Part shown: one piece after another, positions 6,975 to 14,953 of the stretch | Numbering within the stretch: the first letter of the stretch is position 1 | Layout of the letters: each line of letters begins with the position of its first letter | Assembly (NCBI GenBank): GCA_947625315.1 | Contig: CANQOE010000003.1 | Span: 1-20,653, forward strand | DNA: 20,653 bases | Origin: an uncultured Bacilli bacterium | GTDB taxonomy: Bacteria > Bacillota_I > Bacilli_A > RF39 > UBA660 | Reading direction: 5' to 3' | Program-made: the position numbers and the translations under genes | The notes under the pieces: model-generated | Seen by the model: only the letters and a program-made list of their open reading frames with translations | Database searches by the model: none | Told to the model about the DNA's origin: nothing

Positions 6975-7160
6975 ATGGCAAAAAATATAGGAAAATTATT
7001 AAAGAAATTATGTTTAGCTTTTATCTTTTTATACGGACTTAACTTTATTTTAGGTTCTCTAAATATTTTTATTCCGATAAATTTGATAACTCTTACTTTA
7101 GTTACCTTATTAGGTATCCCTGGTTTATTAGGTTTAATCTTAATTTTTTTAATAATTTAA
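6975..7160 (+). CDS. bofA: BofA-like membrane protein (pro-sigma-K processing inhibitor family)
   Basis: In Bacillus, BofA sits in the outer forespore membrane with SpoIVFA and holds the SpoIVFB protease inactive until pro-sigma-K should be cut. This 61-residue protein has two hydrophobic segments (about 11-33 and 37-61). Its C-terminal half, with PINLITLTLVTLLGIPGLLG, closely matches the family signature (PINL, then LGIPG) and ends in a run of Ile/Leu. It is shorter than Bacillus BofA (87 residues) and lacks the first transmembrane segment. The position after recR is the same as in B. subtilis. The start has no clear ribosome binding site and sits against a hairpin. Whether the sigma-K pathway exists in this organism cannot be told from the window. 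Confidence 0.75.
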   Translation: MAKNIGKLLKKLCLAFIFLYGLNFILGSLNIFIPINLITLTLVTLLGIPGLLGLILIFLII

Positions 7161-7172
7161 GTAGGAGGAATT

Positions 7173-8036
7173 ATGTTTACAAATACTTACTTAGATGAAT
7201 TAGTTCAAAAATATCGTGAGAACAGATTAGCTCACGCTTATTTAATTGAAACAAATAATTTAGAAAAAGCCAATCAAGATATTTTAACCTTAATTAAAAT
7301 AATTAATTGTGAAGAAGAATATCAACCAACTTGTCAAAAATGTAATTTATGTAACTTAATTAATTTGGCTAATTTACCTAGTATTAAAGTAATTAATCCC
7401 GATGGTATAAGTATTAAAAAAAATCAAATTGAAGAATTAAAACAAGACTTTAATACAATGCCTATTTATAGTAAGTATAATGTTTATATTATAAATAATG
7501 CCGAAAAACTTAATCCCAGCAGTGCTAATGCTCTTCTAAAATTTCTCGAAGAACCAACTCCGGGTATTTTAGGTTTCTTTTTAACTCCTAATAAAGATAT
7601 TATAATTGATACAATTAAAAGTCGTTGTCAAATCTTAACTTTAAATTATTCTACCACTTTAGAAGAAGAGCTTAATATTACAACTGACCAAAAAGAAGCC
7701 TATTATCAAAAGATAAATGAATTTTTAAAAGCTATAGCCACTAATCAAAATATTAATATTAAAACTTTAATCTTAAATGATTTTCCCGAACGTTTAGATA
7801 TTTTAAATATATTTCAAATAATTCTTAAATTATATTACAACTATTATTTAAAGCTTACTAATCAAATATATGATGAAAGTCTTCTAAATATTTATCCTTT
7901 AAATGAAAATTTAGCATTAATTAATCAAAAAATGCAAATTACTACTAAAATTTTGACAAATATGAGTTATAATGTTAATATAGAATTAATTTTAGATAAA
8001 TATGTTTTAGAAATGCGAGGTATATATGAACACTAA
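7173..8036 (+). CDS. holB: DNA polymerase III subunit delta'
   Basis: Clamp-loader subunit delta', 287 residues, partner of DnaX and HolA. It shows the AAA+ clamp-loader fold without a functional ATP site. There is no Walker A, and the Walker B position reads IINNAEKL (107-114) instead of IIDEAEKM, as is usual for delta'. A zinc knuckle (Cys46, Cys54, Cys57, Cys60) and the SRC motif (150-152) are kept, as is ANALLKFLEEP (118-128). AGGAGG precedes the ATG. The 3' end overlaps ricT by 11 bases. DnaX shares the same fold but is the ATP-binding member encoded upstream. Confidence 0.92.
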   Translation: MFTNTYLDELVQKYRENRLAHAYLIETNNLEKANQDILTLIKIINCEEEYQPTCQKCNLCNLINLANLPSIKVINPDGISIKKNQIEELKQDFNTMPIYSKYNVYIINNAEKLNPSSANALLKFLEEPTPGILGFFLTPNKDIIIDTIKSRCQILTLNYSTTLEEELNITTDQKEAYYQKINEFLKAIATNQNINIKTLILNDFPERLDILNIFQIILKLYYNYYLKLTNQIYDESLLNIYPLNENLALINQKMQITTKILTNMSYNVNIELILDKYVLEMRGIYEH

Positions 8037-8814
8037 TAACTATATATATGGAGTTAACTTTAAAAATAATGGTAAAGTATATTATTTTAAAAGCTCTATT
8101 AAATGTCCGATCAATGTTACAGTTATCGCCGAAACGGAAAAAGGAGAACAATTTGGTAAAGTAGTCAGCATTATTGATGAAAAAACACTCGATAAACCTT
8201 TAGAACTTCGCGATATCCTTAGAATATCTACTAAAGATGATTATGACCAATATTTACGAAATTTAGAAGAAGCTAACCGCGCTTTAAAAGATTGTCGGGA
8301 AATAGTCAGCGAATTAGGTCTTGATATGCGCGTAATTAATGCCAGTTTTACATTTGATCGTCGTCAATTACTCTTCAATTTTCTAGCTGATGAACGCATT
8401 GATTTTCGCGAATTAGCTCGTCGTTTAGCTTATATTTACCACACACGTATTGAACTTCGCCAAATTGGTCCGCGTGATAAAGCTCGGGAAATTGGGGGAG
8501 TTGGCACTTGTGGTAAAAAGGTTTGTTGTGCTTCCTTTTTAGACCATATCGACTCCGTATCGATGAACATGGCCAAAAATCAAGGTATAGCGTTAAATCC
8601 TTCTAAAATAAATGGCTTATGCGGTCGTCTTTTGTGTTGTTTATCTTATGAAGATGAAGAATATATTCGTTGTAATGAAGGCTTACCTGAAATTGGCGAA
8701 ACAGTATCTACCGACATTGGTGAAGGTCCAGTTATAAGCAAAGATATTTTAAATCGTAGCTACAAAGTTTTAGTCGATAATGAAAGAGTTGAAGTATCTT
8801 TAGGAGAAAAATAA
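8026..8814 (+). CDS. ricT: RicT (YaaT), PSP1-domain regulator of the RicAFT complex
   Basis: 262 residues with the PSP1 C-terminal domain. Cysteines Cys162, Cys167-168, Cys199 and Cys204-205 in TCGKKVCCASF and CGRLLCCLSYE are the conserved set. In B. subtilis, RicT with RicA and RicF (YlbF, YmcA) forms an iron-sulfur complex that acts with RNase Y in mRNA maturation and promotes sporulation and competence. The order holB-ricT matches B. subtilis. The start lies inside the holB 3' end, preceded by GAGG. yabA, which follows ricT in B. subtilis, is absent. The stop shares one base with the next ATG. Confidence 0.92.
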   Translation: MNTNNYIYGVNFKNNGKVYYFKSSIKCPINVTVIAETEKGEQFGKVVSIIDEKTLDKPLELRDILRISTKDDYDQYLRNLEEANRALKDCREIVSELGLDMRVINASFTFDRRQLLFNFLADERIDFRELARRLAYIYHTRIELRQIGPRDKAREIGGVGTCGKKVCCASFLDHIDSVSMNMAKNQGIALNPSKINGLCGRLLCCLSYEDEEYIRCNEGLPEIGETVSTDIGEGPVISKDILNRSYKVLVDNERVEVSLGEK

Positions 8815-9524
8815 TGGTTGTTTTAAATGACTTATATGATTATGGTTTAAGTATTTATCAAGATAGTAAAAAATTCAAATTTTCCTTAGATTCGCTATTG
8901 CTTTCTGAATTTACTCAAATAAATCACTCCGATTCTAAACTTTTAGATTTATGTTCAGGTAATGCGCCCATTCCTTTAGTATTGGCCGCGAAAAATCCTC
9001 ACTTAAAAATTACTGGAGTTGAAATTCAGCCCGAAGTATGTAATCTTGCTAACGAAAGTATTAAATACAACAAATTAGAATCCCAAATAACAATGTTAAA
9101 TATTAACGCTTTAGATATTAACAATTATTTCCCGGGAAATAATTTTGATATAATAACTTGTAATCCGCCATTTTTTAAAGTTAATCCCAATACTTATCTC
9201 AATAAGGATGATGCTACCGCCATTGCTCGCCACGAACTAACCATTACTTTAGAAGATATATTTAAAATAGTCCATCGCGAATTAAAAGATAATGGTCGTT
9301 TCTTTTTAGTTCATCGTCCTCAAAGATTAGTAGAAATATTAAATTATGCTACTAAATATTGTTTAAGTCCTAAAATAATAACTTTTATTCATTCCAAAGA
9401 TACGGAAGCAGCCATCATGGTATTAATTAAATTTACTCATCATGGAGCTATAGGCACCAAAGTATATAATAAAGTTATTAATCGTAATTGTAAAACTTAT
9501 CAAAATATATTTAATGAATATTAA
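8814..9524 (+). CDS. tRNA1(Val) (adenine-37-N6)-methyltransferase family protein (YabB/TrmN6)
   Basis: A class I SAM-dependent methyltransferase of 236 residues. The SAM-binding motif is DLCSGNAPIPLVLA (45-58), followed by the acidic strand end GVEIQ (68-72). The catalytic N6-adenine motif NPPF is at 117-120. TrmN6 members methylate A37 of a tRNA; substrate specificity cannot be read from sequence alone. The position after ricT matches yabB. Its ATG overlaps the ricT stop by one base. A perfect Noc-type site is embedded at codons 104-110 (NYFPGNN), in the loop before the FDIITCNPPF strand. Confidence 0.85.
   Translation: MVVLNDLYDYGLSIYQDSKKFKFSLDSLLLSEFTQINHSDSKLLDLCSGNAPIPLVLAAKNPHLKITGVEIQPEVCNLANESIKYNKLESQITMLNINALDINNYFPGNNFDIITCNPPFFKVNPNTYLNKDDATAIARHELTITLEDIFKIVHRELKDNGRFFLVHRPQRLVEILNYATKYCLSPKIITFIHSKDTEAAIMVLIKFTHHGAIGTKVYNKVINRNCKTYQNIFNEY
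9127..9140. promoter_or_regulatory. Noc-type binding site 2, inside the trmN6-like gene
   Basis: A second perfect ATTTCCCGGGAAAT. Its palindrome extends to 9123-9144 and is identical over 22 bp to the dnaX copy, in the same reading phase. Confidence 0.85.
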
Positions 9525-9550
9525 AGTTTTAAAAGAAAGAAGTTGATAAT

Positions 9551-10117
9551 ATGAAATTGATCGTCGGTTTAGGAAATCCCGATAAAGAATATACTAATAC
9601 TCGTCATAATATAGGTTTTAGAGTAATTAATGAATATTTAAGTGCTCATCAAAAAGATATTACTTGGCAAAATAAATTCAATGCTTTATATACTACTTTA
9701 ACTTTAAACAATGAAAAATTTTTATTTATTAAACCCCAAACCTATATGAATTTATCAGGAGATTCTTTAGTTCAATTCGTTAATTTTTATAAAGTTCCTT
9801 TAAAAGACATTTTAGTTATTCATGATGATTTAGATTTACCTATCGGAAACTATCGCTTAAAAATTAATAGTTCTTCTGGTGGTCATAATGGAATTAAGTC
9901 AATAATTGAACGTTTAGGCTCCAATGAATTTGCTCGCTTAAAAATTGGCATATCTAAAAATCAAACTATTGATACTAAAGACTATGTTTTAGGAAAATTT
10001 ACTTCTAACGAACAAGAAATATTAAATAATATTTATCCTACTTTAATTAAAATAATTGATGATTTCTTAATATATGATATTTCCCAGTTAATGAATAAAT
10101 ACAACCAAAAAAGTTAA
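9551..10117 (+). CDS. pth: Peptidyl-tRNA hydrolase
   Basis: Releases peptides from peptidyl-tRNAs dropped by stalled ribosomes. 188 residues, normal length. Visible active-site elements: Asn9 in GLGNP, catalytic His19 in NTRHNIGF, Asn67 in QTYMNLSG, Asp93 in HDDLD, and GGHNGIKSI (110-118) with Asn113. A GAAAGAAG stretch precedes the ATG. The next gene, mfd, starts 20 bases downstream of the stop, as in the pth-mfd pair of Bacillus. Confidence 0.95.
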   Translation: MKLIVGLGNPDKEYTNTRHNIGFRVINEYLSAHQKDITWQNKFNALYTTLTLNNEKFLFIKPQTYMNLSGDSLVQFVNFYKVPLKDILVIHDDLDLPIGNYRLKINSSSGGHNGIKSIIERLGSNEFARLKIGISKNQTIDTKDYVLGKFTSNEQEILNNIYPTLIKIIDDFLIYDISQLMNKYNQKS

Positions 10118-10137
10118 TAATTGAAAAAGGTGAAACA

Positions 10138-13100
10138 ATGCAGTTTTTAGATGAATACTTTAAATATGATAATAATCTTACTATCTGTGGGTTAACTAAT
10201 ACGTTAGCCCATATTTACGTGGCTAAAACTTTTAATTATTATCAAAAAAAACAAAACATCATTGTTTTAACCTCTACTCTTTATGAAGCTAATGAATTTT
10301 ATAAAGGTTTAAAAACTATGGAAGATAATACTTTTTTATTTCCCATGGATGATTTTTTAACTTCTCAAGCTTTAGCTATTTCACCAGAACTAAAAACAAC
10401 GCGTATTGAAACCCTTGAAGCCCTAAAAACTACTAAAGGAATAATTATTACTAATTTAATGGGTTATCTTAAGTTTCTAGCCGATTTTAAAGTTCAAAAT
10501 AAATTAAATATTAATTTAAAAGTTGGCATGGACATTAATCGTGATAAATTACTAACTATTCTAGATGAATTAGCTTATAAACGGGAAAGTATTGTAACCT
10601 CTACGGGGGAATATGCAGTTCGCGGTTTTGTAATTGATATTTTTATAACTTTAAGTGCGCATCCTATTCGCCTCGAGTTTTTCGGGGATACTATTGAAAG
10701 TATTCGCGAATTTGATGAAACAACCCAAATATCTACTACTAAATTACAAGAAGTTAATTTAATTACGAATGGGGAAATTAAAACTTCTAATAAATCGAGT
10801 ATTTATGATTATGCTCAAAATCCAATAGTTATTAATGTTGATTATAATCGCCTAAAAGCTAGTTATGAAAAACTTGTTAATGAAATGTTTGAATATCGGG
10901 TAGCTAAAGATTTACCTAAAGATACAAAATTTATGTTTTCTTTAGAAGAAATTAATCCCCAACACCAAATCTATTTAAATATGTTAGATAATAAAAGTAT
11001 AGCCCAAAATATTCTTAGTTTTACGAGTAAAGATATTACTAACTTTAACTCTGATTTTGCGCGTTTAGAGGAAGCTACTAAAGTCTGGCATTCTAAAGGT
11101 TATGAAATAATTTTTTATTTATCTAAACAAAATCAAATAAAAATAATCAAAGAAAATATTACTACCCCTTTTAAAATAGTTAATACTTATTTAGAGAAAG
11201 GTTTCATTTTTGAACATTATGTTGTTATTAGTGAAAATGATATCGAAAACTTTAAAAAGCAAGAAATAAAATATAAAAACTCTTATAAAATTGGTCGTAA
11301 AATAAAAGATTTAGAAGCTCTATCAGTTGGCGATTATGTTGTCCATTTAGCCCACGGCATTGGTATTTACAATGGGATTAAAACCTTAACCCAAAATGGC
11401 TTAGCTAAAGATTATTTAGAAATTTTATATGAAGGCAATGATAAAGTTTATGTCCCAGTTGAAAAAATTAATACTATCTTAAAGTATTCTTCTAAAGATG
11501 GTTTAAAACCTAAAATTAATAAATTAAACTCGACTACTTGGGCTAAAACCAAAAGAAGTGTTGAACGTAAAATCAAAGATATTTCTCAAGATTTATTAAA
11601 GCTTTATGCTAAAAGGATGGAATTAAAAGGTATTGCCTATAAATCTGACCCTCTAGAAGATGAATTCGCGGCCAACTTTGCTTATACTCCAACTCGCGAC
11701 CAAACCAAAGCTATAAGTGAAATTGATAAAGACTTACAAAATGTTGTGCCAATGGATCGTCTTTTATGTGGCGATGTTGGCTTTGGTAAAACTGAAGTAG
11801 CTTTTCGCGCCATGTTTAAAACGGTCATTAATAACCAACAAGTTTTATATTTATGTCCGACTACCATTTTATCGCGTCAACAATACAATTCCGCTTTACA
11901 ACGTTTTAAAGATTTTCCGGTTAATATTGCGTTAATTAATCGTTTTACTAGTTCCAAAGAAGCTAAACAAATTATTGAGGATTTAAAAAATGGTAAAATA
12001 GATATTTTATTTGGTACCCATCGTTTATTAAGTGAAGATATTAAACCTCAAAAACTAGGTTTATTGATTGTTGATGAAGAACAACGTTTTGGTGTTACTC
12101 ATAAAGAAAAGATTAAAAATTTAAAAAATGATGTCAATGTCTTAACTCTATCAGCTACTCCTATACCGCGAACTTTAAAAATGGCAATGTCTGGCTTACG
12201 TGATTTATCAGTTATTGATACCCCTCCAATAAATAGATATCCCATTCAAACTTATGTCTTAGAGCAAGTTGATTTAATTGTTAAAGATGCTATATACAAG
12301 GAAATGTCCCGAAATGGCCAAGTATTTATTCTTTATAATAACATTGAAGGTTTAACTTCTCTAATTAATAATTTAAATCGTTTAGTTCCCGAAGCTCGAA
12401 TAATTGGAGCTCATGGCCGTATGACTAAAACTGAACTAGAAAATATCATGCAAGATTTTATTGATTATAAATATGATATTTTAGTATGTACAACTATTAT
12501 TGAAACTGGTATCGATATCCCTAATGCTAATACTTTAATTATTTATAATGCCGATCGTTTTGGTTTAGCGCAATTATACCAAATTCGAGGGCGCGTTGGT
12601 CGTTCTAATAAAATAGCTTATGCTTATCTATTATATGATAAATCAAAAATTTTAAATGAAACCGCTATTAAAAGATTAGAGGCCATCAAAGAATTTACCG
12701 AACTTGGAAGTGGTTATCGTATTGCTATGCGAGATTTAGCCATTCGAGGTGCGGGCGATATTTTAGGTAGTGAACAAGCGGGTTTTGTGGATTCCATTGG
12801 TATCAATTTATACATGCAAATGATTGAAGAAGAAATGCAACGCTTAAAAGGTGAAGAAGTACCAAAAGACGAATCGCCGAAAGCTTTAATCAATGTATCA
12901 ACCCATATATCTGATGATTATGTTCAAGATGATGAAATCAAAATCGAAATCCATAATAAAATAAATGAAATTAATTCTCAAGAAAGTTTTGAAAAAATCA
13001 AAACCGAACTTGAAGACCGTTTTGGTAAATTAAATGAAGAAATAATTATCTATATGTATGAAGAATGGTTTGAACGTTTAGCCCAGAGTCTTAATATAAC

Positions 13101-13326
13101 TCACGTAACTCAAACAAGTAACTTTATTCAAGTAGAATTACCTGAAGAATTATCCAACAACCTTAAAGCCGATAAATTATTCCTTGAAAGTTATAATATT
13201 AATCCTAATCTTAAATTTAAATATCAAAACAAAAGGATAATGATATCTCTGATTATTAAAAAAGATGCTAAACATTTCTTATATACTTTTGTTCCTTTAT
13301 TAGAGTTAATTAAATCTTACTTATAA
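10138..13326 (+). CDS. mfd: Transcription-repair coupling factor Mfd
   Basis: An ATP-dependent DNA translocase that removes RNA polymerase stalled at lesions and recruits UvrA. 1062 residues, somewhat shorter than the roughly 1150-1180 of Bacillus and E. coli. Order of parts: an N-terminal UvrB-like region (about 1-340), an RNA polymerase interaction domain with GDYVVHLAHGIG near 398, helicase motif I GDVGFGKTE near 544, the DEEQ box near 646, SATPIPRTL, then ETGIDIPNANTLI and QIRGRVGRS near 815, and the C-terminal autoinhibitory domain. AAGGTG precedes the ATG. The gene ends just before a Noc-type site and a two-way terminator. Confidence 0.95.
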   Translation: MQFLDEYFKYDNNLTICGLTNTLAHIYVAKTFNYYQKKQNIIVLTSTLYEANEFYKGLKTMEDNTFLFPMDDFLTSQALAISPELKTTRIETLEALKTTKGIIITNLMGYLKFLADFKVQNKLNINLKVGMDINRDKLLTILDELAYKRESIVTSTGEYAVRGFVIDIFITLSAHPIRLEFFGDTIESIREFDETTQISTTKLQEVNLITNGEIKTSNKSSIYDYAQNPIVINVDYNRLKASYEKLVNEMFEYRVAKDLPKDTKFMFSLEEINPQHQIYLNMLDNKSIAQNILSFTSKDITNFNSDFARLEEATKVWHSKGYEIIFYLSKQNQIKIIKENITTPFKIVNTYLEKGFIFEHYVVISENDIENFKKQEIKYKNSYKIGRKIKDLEALSVGDYVVHLAHGIGIYNGIKTLTQNGLAKDYLEILYEGNDKVYVPVEKINTILKYSSKDGLKPKINKLNSTTWAKTKRSVERKIKDISQDLLKLYAKRMELKGIAYKSDPLEDEFAANFAYTPTRDQTKAISEIDKDLQNVVPMDRLLCGDVGFGKTEVAFRAMFKTVINNQQVLYLCPTTILSRQQYNSALQRFKDFPVNIALINRFTSSKEAKQIIEDLKNGKIDILFGTHRLLSEDIKPQKLGLLIVDEEQRFGVTHKEKIKNLKNDVNVLTLSATPIPRTLKMAMSGLRDLSVIDTPPINRYPIQTYVLEQVDLIVKDAIYKEMSRNGQVFILYNNIEGLTSLINNLNRLVPEARIIGAHGRMTKTELENIMQDFIDYKYDILVCTTIIETGIDIPNANTLIIYNADRFGLAQLYQIRGRVGRSNKIAYAYLLYDKSKILNETAIKRLEAIKEFTELGSGYRIAMRDLAIRGAGDILGSEQAGFVDSIGINLYMQMIEEEMQRLKGEEVPKDESPKALINVSTHISDDYVQDDEIKIEIHNKINEINSQESFEKIKTELEDRFGKLNEEIIIYMYEEWFERLAQSLNITHVTQTSNFIQVELPEELSNNLKADKLFLESYNINPNLKFKYQNKRIMISLIIKKDAKHFLYTFVPLLELIKSYL

Positions 13327-13334
13327 ACAAAATT

Positions 13335-13348
13335 ATTTCCCGGGAAAT
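13335..13348. promoter_or_regulatory. Noc-type binding site 3, between mfd and its terminator
   Basis: The third perfect ATTTCCCGGGAAAT, with the dyad extending to 13333-13350. It lies after the mfd stop and abuts the terminator stem at 13349. Confidence 0.85.
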
Positions 13349-13385
13349 AAAAAGATAGCCAAAATCTAATGGTTATCTTTTTCTT
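13349..13385. terminator. Bidirectional terminator between mfd and the reverse-strand gene
   Basis: A 12-bp stem with one G-U pair (13349-13360 with 13371-13382) surrounds a 10-nt loop. T-rich sequence follows on the plus strand and the matching A-run lies on the other side, so it can stop both convergent transcripts. The stop codon of the reverse-strand gene is in the right arm. Confidence 0.75.
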
Positions 13386-14020
13386 ATTCTTTCATAATTT
13401 TTATCTTTTTTATAAATTAAAATATATGAAATATCTCCATTTTCTTTTAAATGGTATTTAATATCATAATTTGTATTTTCATACTCTTTTTTTAATATAT
13501 CATAATAAAGATATTTGTAAAATTCTAAATCTTCTCTATTATTAGAATAAATAACATCACCAAAAACAGTATCACAATTAGCTTTAGCTAAAGATACTGC
13601 TACATCAGATTGTCCTTTTACTAAAAGTAAATCTTGATATTTAGTTGATCTATTAATTTTAAAAACAGGTTCCCGAATTATAATATATTTATCTTTATCT
13701 ATATTTTTTTCTGTTATCGTAAAAGAAATTAATTGTAAGTTATTACTAAAATCCAAAAACAATTTGCCAGTACAATTAGTGCTAAAGTCATTATACCAAA
13801 AAAATCTATCATTTGGAGGGCATAAGCTTATAAAAATATAACTTTTATCATTAATAAAAATTGGCTCTCCAAAATGACTTCTATAAAATATTTCTTTTGT
13901 AAAACTAAAATCAAAGCATTTAGCTTCTTCAATAAAATTTTTATAGCTATCTAAATCAACCATAGAATTTAAAAAATTAAAATATTGATAAGAGTTTTTT
14001 AAATAAAGCATATTATCCAT
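13373..14020 (-). CDS. Protein of unknown function
   Basis: I do not recognise this 215-residue protein. It has no signal peptide or membrane segment and is rich in Tyr, Phe, Asp, Asn and Lys. It ends in a Lys/Arg-rich tail (KKDKNYERIRKR). It could be a cytosolic protein of mixed alpha/beta type. It is placed backwards between mfd and spoVT, which are neighbours in B. subtilis, and has its own strong promoter and shared terminator. Arginine is mostly AGA at the visible positions, unlike the CGT-rich neighbours, which hints at insertion. AGGAG is 13 nt from this ATG. A five-codon frame starts nearer to it at 14030 and ends overlapping this start, so coupled initiation is possible. Confidence 0.75.
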   Translation of the reverse strand: MDNMLYLKNSYQYFNFLNSMVDLDSYKNFIEEAKCFDFSFTKEIFYRSHFGEPIFINDKSYIFISLCPPNDRFFWYNDFSTNCTGKLFLDFSNNLQLISFTITEKNIDKDKYIIIREPVFKINRSTKYQDLLLVKGQSDVAVSLAKANCDTVFGDVIYSNNREDLEFYKYLYYDILKKEYENTNYDIKYHLKENGDISYILIYKKDKNYERIRKR

Positions 14021-14051
14021 AAAAAATCATGGTCTCCTTTCTTTTCGAATT

Positions 14052-14080
14052 ATTATAGCATACATCATTTTTCTAAACAA
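14052..14080 (-). promoter_or_regulatory. Promoter of the reverse-strand unknown gene
   Basis: On the minus strand, TTGTTT (14080-14075) and a perfect TATAAT (14057-14052) are separated by 17 bp. TG one base before the -10 makes it an extended -10, a strong vegetative sigma-A type promoter. Confidence 0.65.
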
Positions 14081-14146
14081 GTCTAATTAATGTATAAAAT
14101 CTAAATATTTAACAATATTAATATTAGAAATGGAGTTGTATTAAAC

Positions 14147-14659
14147 TTGAAGTCAACTGGAGTAATTAGAAGAATAGATGAATTAGGTCGTATTGTTATT
14201 CCCAAAGAAATTCGTCGAGTATTAGGTATTAGAGATGGCGAAAACTTAGAAATATATACCGAAAATGAAAGTATTATTTTAAAAAAATATAATCGAATGA
14301 ATAGTATTAATGAATTAGCTCCTAAAATAGTTGAGTTAGTTAATTCGAGTTTTAATTATCAAATTATAATTACAGATAGAGAAAAGGTTGTCGCTTCTTC
14401 TTTAAAAGAGATTTTTAAAGATAGTTTAATTCCTAAAGAATATTTAACTATTATGGAAAATCGCGAAATTGTAACCCAAGAAAAAACCAGTCTAACTTTA
14501 AATAATGTTGAACTTTCTGGAAATTTTCTTTTTATTCCCATTATTTCTTTAAATGATAGTATTGGTCTAATTATAATGTATAACCAAGAAACTTTAACCA
14601 ATGAACTATCTATTGGTAAATTTCTTGCTAATCTATTTATTTCCAAACTAGATATCTAA
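14147..14659 (+). CDS. spoVT: Stage V sporulation protein T (AbrB-family regulator)
   Basis: SpoVT adjusts sigma-G-dependent genes in the forespore. The N-terminal AbrB swapped-hairpin domain (residues 1-52) matches the family very well (TGVIRRIDELGRIVIPKEIRR). A GAF-like sensor domain covers about 55-170. Length is 170 residues against 178 in B. subtilis. The start codon is TTG, preceded by GGAG (14132-14135) with a somewhat long spacer; the sequence from there fits the family's N-terminus. A sigma-G-like pair, GTATA (14092-14096) and CAATATTA (14113-14120), lies upstream but is only a loose match. AbrB itself is the alternative, but it is about 95 residues and lacks the GAF part. A terminator follows directly. 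Confidence 0.92.
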   Translation: MKSTGVIRRIDELGRIVIPKEIRRVLGIRDGENLEIYTENESIILKKYNRMNSINELAPKIVELVNSSFNYQIIITDREKVVASSLKEIFKDSLIPKEYLTIMENREIVTQEKTSLTLNNVELSGNFLFIPIISLNDSIGLIIMYNQETLTNELSIGKFLANLFISKLDI

Positions 14660-14693
14660 GTAATTCTTTTATTAAAGGGTTACTTTTTATTTT
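14660..14693 (+). terminator. Terminator of spoVT
   Basis: A 10-bp stem with two wobble pairs (GTAATTCTTT with AAAGGGTTAC) and a TATT loop, followed by TTTTTATTTT. Confidence 0.75.
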
Positions 14694-14699
14694 GAACAC

Positions 14700-14728
14700 T
14701 TGACTTCTCAATTTCTTTATATTATAAT
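14700..14728 (+). promoter_or_regulatory. Promoter of the T-box/HAD/metG operon
   Basis: TTGACT (14700-14705) and a perfect TATAAT (14723-14728) are 17 bp apart. The predicted start is near 14735, at the beginning of the T-box leader. Confidence 0.75.
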
Positions 14729-14734
14729 TTAATC

Positions 14735-14937
14735 ATTAAATGTTGAAGGAAAGAAAGATAATGTTTAATTTTTAGAAAGTTCGTGGTTGATGCAAACGAA
14801 TAATTAGCTTATCCCAAATGGTTCTGGAGTTTAATCGCTAAAAAATAAGCGTTATCAAATAAAGTGCATGAAAAATCATGAATTAAGGTGGTACCGTGCT
14901 CAAATTAGCACCCTTAAGACATGGTTTTTATTTATTT
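14735..14937 (+). promoter_or_regulatory. T-box riboswitch, tRNA-Met type
   Basis: This leader senses uncharged tRNA and permits read-through into the HAD and metG genes. The stem I distal part is recognisable as TTCGTGGTTGATGCAAACGAA-like sequence at 14780-14800. The specifier loop reads CAA-ATG-GTTCTGGAGT, which aligns with the family pattern GAA-NNN-ACTCCTGAGT, so the specifier is ATG (14818-14820), Met. The T-box AAGGTGGTACCG is at 14885-14896; its TGGT bulge would pair with ACCA, fitting the A73 discriminator of tRNA-Met. The competing terminator folds over 14877-14923 (GTGCT with AGCAC, TTAAGG with CCTTAA), followed by GTTTTTATTTATTTT. Specifier and downstream metG agree. Confidence 0.92.
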
Positions 14938-14953
14938 TAAAGGAGGAATTACA

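Noticed and set aside
13333..13382. Noc-type palindrome as part of the mfd terminator
   Set aside because: The terminator is fully formed by the separate stem at 13349-13382. The other two copies of the site lie inside genes, so termination is not its purpose.
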